Assembly: GCA_947247005.1 (NCBI GenBank)
Contig: OX365948.1
Location: 37,514,601 to 37,578,600, forward strand
Origin: Spisula solida
Taxonomy: Eukaryota; Mollusca; Bivalvia; Venerida; Mactridae
Direction: 5' to 3'
Length of the DNA: 64,000 bases
Of the stretch, positions 1-10,245 are shown in pieces; within the stretch, counting starts at the first letter, position 1, and each line of letters starts with the position of its first letter. The position numbers and the translations under genes were made by a program. Under the pieces are notes generated by a model. It ran no database searches. It saw only the letters and a list, made by a program, of their open reading frames with translations, and was not told the origin of the DNA.

Positions 1-1380
1 GATGTTTACAATGTACAACAGTAGAACACCCCTCACACTGTGGTGCTGTTGCAGAATGTAACATGGATGAGGTTTGTATCCGAACAAATGATCAAGTGTT
101 TTATCAAAATGATTACAAACGTTGTCTTACCTCTATTTACAAGTCAGTTGCATTCGGCCATAATAATAAAAACATTTTTATGTTAGATATTGGACAAGGC
201 TTTTGTTTTTTACAAATGCTTATGGTATGATTCGATTCTGTTTACTTCGTACACCTGAATATTCGTGCATATCCGTAGTCCTATCATATTTGTTATTTTA
301 ACCAGTTTAAACAAACTAATGGTACAATAACGAAACAAATAATTTAATTAGTACCATATATAAATATAATCGAACAATAGCTGTCATTACTGTCATTACA
401 TTTACATTGAATAACGAAAACACCTTGCACATGTTTGATCCATGTAGCCAATGGAATGTAGAATGTATCTGATTTGATATTCTACATATGCCAGACTAGC
501 CAATTGATATTTCACTTCTTTCACGTACAGTTCGTTTATTTGGGTCGGTCAATAGTATGCGAACAATGTAATAATCACAATGTAATATCACAACAGAGTA
601 GTTTCGATTGTTTTAAACATTTTAATCGGATATAAGGCAGTGAAAATCAAAATCTTATCCACTAAGATGCAAATTTTTCCAATACACTATTAATTGAAAA
701 AAATAAAAATATAAGAGAAATGGCATTTGTTATACACACACTGTAAATAAATGACTGAGCTGAACAAACGCGTTACAGTATACGTTAGTAAATATCATAG
801 ATGAATTTTGAGATATGGTATTAACATTATGTAAATGATTATTGGAATTTAATTGGAAGTTTCAGAATTCGAATATATTTGTTCTGCAGGTTTGCTACAC
901 AAAGGAAAAGTATGTATTTGGTGAACTTCGTTATCAGATGGGATGTGCTTTACCTGTAAGTTCTTTGTACACATGTATGTAGTGTTACATCTTATAATTG
1001 ATCTATACATAGCAGTTGGTGTTGCTGAGGGTTCGACTTCCATGCAACATTTCGTTAATCTGCTGGTACTGTGTATAACTCACTACTATCCGAGTACACC
1101 ATCATATGAGTGTTTTATTTCTGGTGAAAATACGTTATTCAATGTATCATTTTTAGTACTAGTATTTGTCAACTAAGAGCGCATATGATAATTTTAACGT
1201 TTTCTATTGTACACAGTCATAAATGGTCTACAAGTATTTAGTTTAAAACAAATGTGTATATTTATATTTTGCAGGGATGTACTCCAAGAACAAGACGTAA
1301 TATATTTGAAAAAAGGTCAGGTTCATGTCAACAATGCTGTAGTGGGGAGAATTGTAATAGAAAATTATGCCTAAATACAG
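1..1380 (+). CDS. Gene A LU (three-finger) domain exons
   Basis: Three exons, 1-71, 890-955 and 1275-1380, separated by phase-0 introns, encode one LU domain with donors GTTTGT, GTAAGT and GTACAC. Cysteines sit as CLQC, two more in the first exon, VC and GC in the second, and GC, SC, CC-SGEN-CN and LC in the third. The closing CC-x4-CN is the signature of the Ly6/uPAR fold. The domain ends in phase 1. The first exon is cut by the window edge. Confidence 0.85.
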
Positions 1381-4300
1381 GTACACAACAAATCACCGTT
1401 AAATATTTCAATTTTATCATAATCGAGTCTCCGTAACTTGATCATAAAACCCAAAATGCCGTTACATCACATTACATTTACATTTTACCTTATAAGTGCT
1501 AAACATGTATATTATTGGACAAGTTTACATATAATTCAAAGCTGTACAGTTAAAAGGGGGATTTTTTACCGATATCAATCATTGTTTTGAAGGTTCTTCC
1601 CTCACACAAGCTCCCGGTACAATCGCTAGCCACTCCCCAACAGTTCATACTGCAACCAACCCTGCTACATCTCAACCGGTAACATCTAAACCTGCAACAA
1701 CAGCAGCAACACCTAAACCAGCAACAACTACCGTTGGCATGGCCCAGTCTACGCAAGCACCGGCACAAACAACATGTATGTATAAAATGTGACTACTTGT
1801 ATTTGATTGGTTCTTCAGTACACTTCATTCTTAGACTTGCATATGTCATTTAGTCATGTGATAGTTACAATAAAACTCATAAATAGATACAGTCATATAG
1901 AAAACATACTTCGTATCACAGGGTATTAAAGTGAGAGTATGTCTTGGAACTAGTTCCAAATATTTCTTAGGAATATATAATAGTTTCACATGAACAGAAG
2001 TGTTCCAAAAACATGGTTATAAGAAATGTGCATTTATTCCAGATGCGTTTTACCAATTTACTTTTTGCGTAACAATAAAGACGTATTTTTAGCGAACATC
2101 ACTGATTTGTAATCTGTATGTGAATGTCCAGGGTACTGTTTTAGCAAAGCACTTACGGAAATAGTAAACTTACGATCAAATTTAAATTCTTTATATTTGT
2201 TTACAATTCTGATGTGTGGTAAAGGGATCTGCAATACTAATAATGATTCAGTTACTGAACCCCTTCAAAACATATCTGTCATCAATTTGCAGTTGTAATT
2301 GAATAATAAAGAATTTAAATTTGAGAGTAACTTTAAGATTTTCGTAAGTGCTTTGATGAAACAGTACCCTGGTCATATATATCGTATTAACCATGCTACT
2401 CCTTCTATAGGAAATAAACAATGAGTTATTATGTTTGCATATATCGTCTGATGTATTATACATTTACCTGTTTAGGCACATACGATGTTGTTATTGTTTT
2501 GACTTTGTATTAGGCCGCCTATCTAATTAAAAGTTGTATGAAATTGTTAAATAAAATAAGTTGGTAAATATAACACTTACTGTTTTCAGTTCCTTACAAT
2601 TTAAATGGATGTCATTATCGTGGACAAGTTTATCATAAAGGAGATACTTGGGATGAAGGATGTGACTTTAGGTGTACATGTTTAGATGATAAAACAGGAC
2701 GTTATGCTTGTCAAGATATGTATGTAACTTTAATTGATGAAGTGATCATTATTTTCTTGGTTGATAGGGCTATGGCTGTTGTGTGCTAGTTATATTTGTG
2801 TATTAACGATGGACGTCCGATACTGCATTCATACAAAACAAACCAATGAGAAAATACTTTTAAATTGCAAGCAGATCCATCTCATATATACTTTAGTTAA
2901 ACGGTTTTATTAAGATACTGCGGTTTGGTCGCATACATTATAATAAACACATGTAGCAACTAATAAAGCTCTTCCAAGACGCCCGACGCTATGAACGCAT
3001 TTGAGACTTTGTTACAAGTGTAGCCGTTTCCCCCATAGTAAACAGCATAGGAAACCATAATACCCTAACTTTTGATAAAGTAAAAAGCTGATGCATAATA
3101 GTGTACATAATTGTCCGTTTTAGTATACTTACTAAGTGCCAGAACTATTTTTAATTGTTTTTGAATTGTTTTTTAACCATATTGCTATAGCGCTTGGTAA
3201 GGCCTTTCTCTCTCTCTTACGACAAAACAATGTACCACTTAATTCACAAAACATCAGACCATGTTTGAAGAACAGCGTCAGAACTCCTGGTATTTGTGTC
3301 TGTGTTTAATACATTCATCCCAGTATATAATAGCATAATCATAAAAAAAAACATACTAGGTATAAATACACAAATATTTAAAAAAAATACCGGTTTTGAC
3401 AATATGTTTTAATAATAAATTTGAACACCGCGCCATTATGTGTGCTGAATCTACGTAGTACATGAATAATTAAATCATTTCTGTGATTTCATCTGCCATT
3501 CCATAGTTTGACTAAATAAGTAACCTTTATGGACTAAAATGTGTTTATGTGTACTAGGAAAAGCTAACCGTTCAACGGAGCTTCAGTAGAAATATACCCT
3601 ATAATAATTATATTGACCAGCCAATGTATTGTGCAAAATTTTCTGATATTTTATTTGAATTTCTTCAGTTGTCCAACATATTTAAATGTACCAAAGGAAT
3701 GTGAAATGGTGAAACCTGATGGAGAATGCTGCTCCCATCCTGACTGCGCTGGTACTCACATTCATTTAACAAACTTCACAAGCGTCAACTATACTGGTTC
3801 CGTGACTTTAAGTAAGTCAGAATGGAAATAAAAATATATTTTCGTTTTAATTCTCTAATATGTTTTTAAACTGTTAACCAAATTTATATATTTTATCGAT
3901 TATATATACTGCATAACGTTTGTCTGTTTGTCTTAGATTTGTACATTTATGGGACTTATTGTTATTATTTGAATCGTTGTTTGTGTTCGAATACTGAGTG
4001 AATACATAGCTAAATGACTGTCGACTTCGATGGATTCTTGTGTATAAGATGTGCTAATATACAAAACAATAAAAACTGAATTACAGTCATTTAAATAAGT
4101 ATATAATTAACATTTCAGATAATTGCTACTATAATGGACATACCTATCAACAAGACGAGAAATGGAGAGATGGTTGTGACTATGAATGTCATTGTTTCGA
4201 TGCTTCTAGAGGATATTATAAGTGTCAGTCTCTGTACGTACCAACTCATTTTTGCGATCTAAATGTCGTAGTGTGTGGTGTGTCACGTTCATGGAAATTT

Positions 4301-4671
4301 GACCAATTGGCCAATGTCAAAATTTGTAATAAGAAGCCAAGAATCTAGAAGTCAATATGTAAAAGGAATTTAAAAGAGTTTTATTTGTGCAAGTTATTTT
4401 GTTGCACTCAAAATATCAGATTTGAGAGATAATGCGACCTAATATTTCAGTGTTTTTACTTGAACCTATTTTTTTGTATTTATCTTGATGTAAGCACATG
4501 CCGTTAAGTACCGGTATAAACGCTATACATTTTACATGTTTTAGGTGTTACAGTTGGAATTTACCCACTGCTTGCCACTTAGAAGATCCAGCAGCCGGGA
4601 AGTGCTGTAAAACACCTAGCTGTCCTGCGGGATATGTCATCAATTATCCGGATAACTACGTAGCGAATTGA
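1..4671 (+). CDS. Gene A: secreted LU-VWC protein, 5' end outside window
   Basis: Multi-exon gene assembled from splice sites: exons 1-71 (partial), 890-955, 1275-1380, 1593-1775, 2590-2719, 3669-3811, 4119-4233, 4545-4671 (TGA). Phases agree throughout and give 312 codons plus stop within the window. Order: Ly6/uPAR-type (LU) domain in three exons with CLQC near the start and a terminal CC-x4-CN; a Thr/Pro/Ser-rich linker of about 61 residues; then two VWC domains of ten cysteines each. Members of both families are extracellular; LU domains bind proteins and VWC domains often bind growth factors or matrix. No function is assigned. The signal peptide, and perhaps another LU domain, should lie left of base 1, as in paralogue gene B. 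The last two exons have two more copies downstream. Exon lengths 130/143/115/127 in the VWC part are identical to gene B. Confidence 0.85.
72..889. other. Gene A intron
   Basis: AT-rich intron between the first two LU exons; no repeat or coding signal recognised. Confidence 0.6.
1593..1775 (+). CDS. Gene A Thr/Pro/Ser-rich linker exon
   Basis: A 183-base exon, phase 1 at both ends, between acceptor TTGAAG and donor GTATGT. It encodes about 61 residues rich in Thr, Ala, Pro and Ser with repeated KPATT-like stretches, as in mucin-like stalks that carry O-glycans. It contains no cysteine. The matching exon in gene B (23501-23602) has only 34 residues and little sequence similarity, so the linker is evolving quickly in length and sequence while the flanking domains are kept. 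Confidence 0.8.
2128..2372. mobile_element. MITE-like inverted repeat in gene A intron
   Basis: About 245 bases whose ends are inverted copies of each other over about 65 bases. The left arm begins CCAGGGTACTGTTT and the right arm ends with its complement. There is no coding capacity. It lies in the 1776-2589 intron. Target-site duplication is not certain. Confidence 0.6.
2590..3811 (+). CDS. Gene A VWC domain 1 exons
   Basis: Exons 2590-2719 and 3669-3811 form one ten-cysteine VWC domain: GC, then C-x3-C-x-C, a fifth C in the first exon, then CP, EC, CC and DC in the second. The intron between them is phase 2 and splits the domain after the fifth cysteine. The tail after the last cysteine carries NFT and NYT, two N-glycosylation sequons. 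The second exon ends in phase 1, so it can join any of the three downstream cassettes without a frameshift. Confidence 0.85.
2720..3668. other. Gene A intron inside VWC1
   Basis: AT-rich phase-2 intron; nothing recognised apart from simple A/T runs. Confidence 0.6.
4119..4671 (+). CDS. Gene A VWC domain 2, terminal cassette 1
   Basis: Exons 4119-4233 and 4545-4671 encode the second VWC domain and the C terminus. The first exon has the conserved stretch DEKWRDGCDYEC; the second has CC-KTPSC and ends PDNYVAN-stop. No membrane segment or GPI-type tail follows, so the protein is predicted to be soluble. No canonical AATAAA was seen in the next 300 bases; the variant ATTAAA lies near 4921. Confidence 0.85.
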
Positions 4672-5064
4672 GTGAATTCCAATTGAATGTCTTTCATTTA
4701 GCAAATACATTACATTTCAATCCATAGAACATGACTTTTGTCGTCCTTTATAACCAAACTCGTCCGGAGAGAATGACTGATGCAGGACTTGCATGTACTA
4801 TACATGTGTTGTCTACATTTATACGTGGTATAATGTTTGCTTTTGCGGGCCATTCCTTGTTTCTACATTTATTTATTGGCATACTTATCCCATTCAAAGG
4901 CTTGATTTAACTTATCAATTATTAAAATACTATGCAAGATTTGCATGAAACAGTGAACGTATACGAGGCGTGGTTACATTGTTTAATATAATATACACTA
5001 CTAGTAGATCCAATGGTACGTGATTATAAGTTTTATTTGCTTGATGCTATAATTCAAATTTCAG
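4672..5064. repeat. Tandemly duplicated 3' flank of gene A
   Basis: The 3' flank after the cassette 1 stop is repeated after the cassette 2 stop (5606-5940) with high identity, so the unit duplicated in tandem is about 0.93 kb and includes two exons plus flank. Confidence 0.7.
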
Positions 5065-5605
5065 CGAATTGCTCCTTTATGGGACATACCTACCTACAAG
5101 ATGAGAAATGGAGAGATGGTTGTCGCTATGATTGTCAATGTGTTGATGCTTCTAGAAGATTTTATAGGTGTCAGTCTCTGTACGTATCAACTCTTTTTTG
5201 CGATCTAAATGTCAGTGTGTGGTGTGTCACGTTCATGAAAATTTGACCAATTGGCAAATGTCAAAATTTGTAATAAGAAGCCAAGAACCTAGAAATCAAT
5301 ATATAAAAGGAATTTAAAAAAAGTTTGTGCAAGTTGTTTTGTTGCAGTAAAATGTCAGATTTAGGGAGATGATGCGACCTAATATTTCAGTGTTTTTTCT
5401 TGAACCTACTTTTTTGTATTTAACTTGATGTAAGCACAGTACCGGTATAAAAGCTATACATTTTACATGTTTTAGGTGTTACAACAGTTGGAATTTACCC
5501 GCTGCTTGCCACTTCGAAGATCCAGCAGCCGGGAAGTGCTGTAAAACACCTAGCTGTCCTGCGGGATATGTCATCAATTATCCGGATAACTACGTAGCGA
5601 ATTGA
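5065..5605 (+). CDS. Spare terminal VWC cassette 2 of gene A
   Basis: Exons 5065-5179 and 5476-5605 repeat the last two exons of gene A. The acceptor is phase 1, the internal intron phase 2, the frame is open, and the same PDNYVAN-stop ending is kept. The second exon has one extra codon (Asn after CY). The last exon and the 3' flank are almost identical to cassette 1, while the first exon differs at several residues (for instance SFMGH for YYNGH), which suggests recent tandem duplication or gene conversion of the 3' half. There is no signal peptide or start exon of its own, so it can be used only by splicing from upstream exons, most simply from 3811 with cassette 1 skipped. Confidence 0.7.
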
Positions 5606-6103
5606 GTTATTTCCGATTGAATGTCTTTCATTAGCAAATACATTACATTTCAATACACAGAACATGACTTTTGTCGTCCTTTATAACCAAACTCGTCCGA
5701 AGAGAATGACTGATGCAGGACTTGCATGTACTTTACATGTGTTGTCTACATTTTATTTTAGGTATAAAATTTGGCTTTTTGGGCCATCCCTTGTTTCTAT
5801 ATTTATTGTATTGGCATACTTATCCCATTCAAGGCTGGCTTTAACTTATCAATTATTAAAATACTATGTAATATTTGCATGATACAGCGTACGTATACAA
5901 GGCGTGCTTGCATTGTTACATATTTGTTTTAAAGAGACACTACTACAGTGCGGCCAAGATATGATGGCACAATAACATTGTGTAAACGTCACTGGTTGGA
6001 TTAGTCCATATCAAAACGCGGGTAATTAAATAAATCACAATCATCTAAGCGCTTGTTCAGTCATTTTAACTTAATAAACTAAGGATGGAGATCGTTATGT
6101 TTT

Positions 6104-6171
6104 TTATATAGTCTAGTGGTAAAGTTTTTAATCTCAACGCAGACGCTCCCGGTTCGAATCCCGTTAGAATC
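6104..6171 (+). other. tRNA-like sequence (pol III A/B boxes)
   Basis: Contains an A-box-like TAGTCTAGTGG and a B box GGTTCGAATCC at 6151-6161, followed by a T-rich stretch able to end pol III transcription. The acceptor stem does not pair, so it is a tRNA-derived relic and not a working tRNA gene. Confidence 0.5.
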
Positions 6172-6283
6172 TTTTTTATTTTTTTATTTTTCCGCACACT
6201 TTTGAGGAAACTGTAATTGTATTTGCGGGTGTATTACTTACAACCAGATAAAATGTGTAAGCTGCACACTATTAAATAGAACA

Positions 6284-6581
6284 ATGGCTAAACGTATCGT
6301 TTTAAAGCAGCAAGGACGAGCAATTGTGTCTAGTGAATGTATTAGACTTCTGCACACGAGAGGCATCAATAGAACTGTCAGTGATTCCGTTGTTCTGTCA
6401 AAGGAAACAAACTACCACGATGACAGGGGTATCAGAAAGGACGGTTTCACACATAAAGGCCAGGACATTGCACAACGGTGTAACAAAATCAAAAAGTAAC
6501 AAAATCTCACTTGGTTCTTTTAATGATGATGATAATGACAGTGATTATGACGTGGCGAATGATGATTTTGCATATTTCTAA
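6284..6581 (+). pseudogene. Degenerate transposase-type DNA-binding fragment
   Basis: Two overlapping frames, 6284-6499 and 6324-6581, together give short stretches such as TGVSERTVSHIK that resemble the helix-turn-helix region found near the start of some transposon proteins in invertebrates. The frame changes between the two, and an acidic D/N-rich tail follows. Family assignment is inference from motif appearance only. Confidence 0.3.
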
Positions 6582-6837
6582 AATGATTCTGTCACAGTGT
6601 GTATTCATATAATTTATATATAGATCTACATGTATACGTACAGAATAATAATTTATAATTGATTGTTCTAGATACATATAATAAAATATTATATAATAAA
6701 TACAAACTAATATAGAATAGAGAAAGTAGAGGAATGAAAAAAATGTAACAAGACAATCAAGGTATGACGGGATACACTAGGAAAAAAAGTTTACTAAAAC
6801 TGAAGAATACAAACTATGACCGATAAAATGCATAAAA

Positions 6838-6912
6838 GTGAGACTCGAACCAGTAACCTCCATCCATAATATTATTGTATTTCCAAAGCTTTACCAACTG
6901 AGCTAGCGAGGC
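6838..6912 (-). other. tRNA-like sequence, opposite strand
   Basis: On the minus strand: TAGCTCAGTTGGTAAAGC (D-arm, A box) and GGTTCGAGTC (T-arm, B box) at normal tRNA spacing with an enlarged middle. The 3' acceptor half does not pair with the 5' half. It faces the tRNA-like segment at 6104, so the two are convergent. Confidence 0.5.
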
Positions 6913-7140
6913 ATATGTAAATTCGTCTCAAATATTTGCTCATATTGCGAAAACGTAATACGAAGCAAGCGTTTATTGACCATGACTGTAAATAAGCACC
7001 CCTTTCTGTTGAAAATGAACACATCGGCTAATTAGCATGTGTAAATGTTTTTGTGCCATCATATCTTGGCCGCACTATAGTAGATCCAAATGTACATGAT
7101 TATAAGTTTTATTTGCTTGATGCTATAATTCAAATTTCAG

Positions 7141-7738
7141 TGAATTGCTTTTATAAGGGACATACCTACCTACAAGATGAGAAATGGAGAGATGGTTGTG
7201 ACTATGATTGTCAATGTGTTCATGCCTCAGTGGGATATTTTACCTGTAAAGTTCTGTATGTATATATAATCACTTCATTGGGAACTAAATATCATTCTGT
7301 CGCATGCCAAAGGCAAGGCCATGTACTTGTAATGATCATATTAGTGTAGTATTTATTTAATCATTGTGCAGTTATATTTGGTACCAATGTGTGGCATTGA
7401 ATATATTTAATGTATAATTAGGATGTGTCACCGAGTTTTAGGAGAAGAGTCACCATGTTTGTTGGTTTTAAGTAATACGCATATTTTATAGATAGCTACA
7501 TGTATATTTAAGTATCAATGTTTTATACTAAATATATTTAACATAATGCCAACATTTGTCACCATGTTATCGAACTAGAAGTATTGATACTCTTACATTT
7601 TATTCTTCTAGATGTACTGTTTGGAATTTACCCAGTGTGTGTCACTTAGTACCACCGGCTGCAGGAAAATGTTGTAAAACACCGATCTGTCAAGCGGGAA
7701 TTCAAATCAAATATCCGGATAATTACGTTGAAAATTGA
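7141..7738 (+). CDS. Spare terminal VWC cassette 3 of gene A
   Basis: Exons 7141-7255 and 7612-7738 form a third copy of the terminal VWC module, open and with intact acceptor, donor and stop. It is more diverged than cassette 2 (ASVGYFTCKV in the first exon, CTVWNLPSVC in the second), so the duplication is older. The 45 bases before its acceptor match those before cassette 2, showing common origin. It is separated from cassette 2 by a 1.1-kb transposon. It has the best poly(A) signal of the three (AATAAA at 7828). It may be an alternative last exon pair or an unused relic. Confidence 0.65.
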
Positions 7739-8148
7739 ATTCTCGTCATTTGAATGTCTTTCATTAAGCAAACATATACTTTAAAAAATTGATGAATGCT
7801 GGCTTTTGATTTACATATAAACACACAAATAAAAAGTTTTTTCCCAAAATATTTGATAAAGAACACATACATAATACAATAGAACATAATTATAATTTTT
7901 TTCTATAATAATTTGGAATATGATAATATTTATACTGTGAGCAATGTCAGATATGTTGTTTCGCGTTGTCAGGAGTTGTATCGCATTGTCGCAATGTCAT
8001 ATCAACTAAAAAAAGATTTGACCACTCGACCATGCAATACGACACTCGACAACGACATGCAACAGCAGACAATGCAATGTGCCATATTGTGCCAAAATTG
8101 GCAAATCACGACATTAAAAATAATGTTGTTTCGCATTGTCGCAATGTA
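7739..8148. other. Intergenic DNA after gene A
   Basis: AT-rich; the stretch 7960-8148 repeats short motifs of the type TCGCATTGTCGCAATGT. No gene seen. Confidence 0.5.
7828..7833 (+). promoter_or_regulatory. Poly(A) signal after cassette 3
   Basis: Canonical AATAAA 90 bases past the stop codon of cassette 3. It is the first clear hexamer downstream of any of the three gene A stops. Confidence 0.5.
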
Positions 8149-10243
8149 GGAGGGTCATCCGTAAAGTTCTAGGACAAGTATCATTGTCAAAATATCCATT
8201 AAAACATTATCATAAACATGACGTTTCCTGAAACTTATTTACTTAACGGATTTAAAAACGCGACAATGGATTATGTTGTTTTATAGCAGACAATTAAAAT
8301 TGATGGCGGTATTGGAATAGTGCAGATTAAATGTACGTGTATTGGCGACAATTTGGTACCAAGATGATGAAAATTAGATAAGTACAAATGTATTTACAAA
8401 TATACAATACAACCAATTTGTCGATTCGGAAAACGAAAGTCACATTCTGACCAATTGACAATACACTCAACAAATCTTAAAAGTGTGTATGTATATATTA
8501 CCCGTAGCTCGGACTTGTTTGATCTTGCTGAAATTTTCAACATATGTAGCTTGGATATGTAAAATTACAATTCAAGTGATTTTATTACAATCTGATAACA
8601 ATTGTCACAAACAGAATAAGCAAATGATGGCATCAGCAAATGCTAATGTCACTTTGTCGTGTGTTAACTGGGTGTTCATCGGGTGTTTGTCAGGTTGCTA
8701 ATGCAGTTATATGCCCGTTTTGCTGGTTACGTTCGAGCCCAAGTGTATGTTCTTATCATTGAGACAGAAATAAAGAAAACAATAATAAAAATAAAGCCTA
8801 ATTAAGGTTTATAAATTCATACTTTTTTATTCAAAATGAAATTTCTTACATGTTAACCTCCCCTTGACCAATGTCCATATAAAGTCTTTCTATTTTTACA
8901 AGGTATGTTTCCTGCAACAATGTGTCCGTGGTATATAGATATACATGTTGATTAAAAATGGGATATGCCATTTATGATAGTTGATTTAGTTTAGAAATTG
9001 GATATAGAAGACTATCCTTACGTAAAAATTCGATCTATTATACAGGCGGATCATATTCAACGCTTAAATTAATGTGCCGCTAACATGCTACTAATGTTGT
9101 CTGGACCAATGTCTTATTTGTGCGATAATTTGGTTAATACTCGTTGGTTTTATTGCGTTTAGTATCAAAATGACGAAGTTTAATTAGCCGTTACGAAGAT
9201 ACAAAGACATTTTATACGGGAATTTATTTTCATAGAATATACCAATATATCCAAGCGTCGCGTTTTTAAATCCGTTAACCATATATATTCGTGATTTACA
9301 AAGGAAACATGTGCAAAAATATTAACAATTGTCTATTCTACATTACTTTGAAATTATACATATTTACCGTTATTGAGCGTTCCTAATAATATTATAACAT
9401 CATGACGTCAACGTCAAACTCGTTAATCATTATTTTCAAAACACTGTCCACCACATGCTACGCATTTACGATATTGCTTTATCTAGTTATCATAAATATA
9501 TTATAAATATATCAGTATCACAGACATGCATATCTGTTTTAAAATTGTGTGTACCTCTATGAATTGATTTTAAATCCCGGATCGTTACCCACATATTTCC
9601 CCTTCCATACGGTGAATGGCGGCGATTTCCATTAGAGCCAATTCTGGACTACATGGATTGTAATCGATCCACTCCAATCCAACAAAACACAATGACCATC
9701 CTTGCCGTAACCATAAGTGTTATTGATATTTCTCAGAACATCTGGGTATTTGAAGTGAATTCAAATGTATGTGTAGATGCATATCATGGCTTGTTGTCGT
9801 ACGTCATAGCCGTAATGTGTCCTGTACGGTTTGACGTCGACGTCTTTGACAGTGAACGTCAAAAATGTGATGCGACGTGTTCTGTTAAATACTATTGTTA
9901 TTTTATCAGATATTGCTTTGAGATTTGAGGAAAAACATCACGAATAATATATCATATAATAAGTCATGAGGAATTTTGGATAGTGATACTATTTCCAAAA
10001 GAGATACGGTGATTGAATGATGACGAACGATATAACATTAAGTATAAAATTTGGGCTGCTCCGTAGTTCGCTTCTGGCGTTGCCTTAGCAACGATAACTA
10101 ACGCATATGTTAACTCCGCAATATTAATTTGCCATTATTCAAATGCATTACACGTCATTATACTTTTGTATGAATTTTGAAATTGTAGTCAATCTTTAAC
10201 TACGTTTTTAGGAACTGTCCTAGAACTTTACGGATGACCCGCG
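8149..10243 (-). mobile_element. Decayed mariner-type transposon
   Basis: Flanked by TA (8147-8148 and 10244-10245) with inverted ends sharing GGGTCATCCGTAAAGTTCTA. On the minus strand a broken transposase is readable: near 9610-9690 a stretch with YNPCSPELA resembling the HPPYSPDLA motif of mariner transposases, and at about 9430-9475 a C-terminal-like QYRKCVACGGQCFE followed by a stop, similar to the mariner C terminus. Length is inflated by a nested insertion at 8247-9274. A related truncated copy lies at 12229-13015. Confidence 0.7.
8247..9274. mobile_element. TTAA-flanked element nested in the mariner copy
   Basis: Perfect 18-base inverted ends (CGGATTTAAAAACGCGAC and complement) flanked by TTAA on both sides. 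The related mariner copy at 12229 lacks this segment, showing that it is a secondary insertion. No open frame of note. TTAA targeting is typical of piggyBac-like elements and their MITEs. Confidence 0.7.
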
Positions 10244-10245
10244 TA

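Larger units (their letters stand above)
5946..7077. mobile_element. 1.1-kb TA-flanked DNA transposon with two tRNA-like segments
   Basis: The ends are inverted repeats of about 25 bases (left CAGTGCGGCCAAGATATGAT, right its complement with one end mismatch), flanked by TA on both sides. The unoccupied sequence is visible at 4996-5012 in the tandem copy (actactagtagatcc), confirming insertion with TA duplication. This fits the Tc1/mariner or a related TA-targeting group. It is too short and broken for a full transposase, so it is non-autonomous. Inside are tRNA-like stretches near each end and a degenerate helix-turn-helix-like reading frame. Confidence 0.75.

Noticed and set aside
6104..6171. 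Functional tRNA gene
   Set aside because: The B box is good but the acceptor and anticodon stems do not pair; it lies inside a transposon.
9653..9928. 91-codon plus-strand ORF
   Set aside because: It lies opposite the decayed mariner transposase; the minus strand carries the recognisable motifs.
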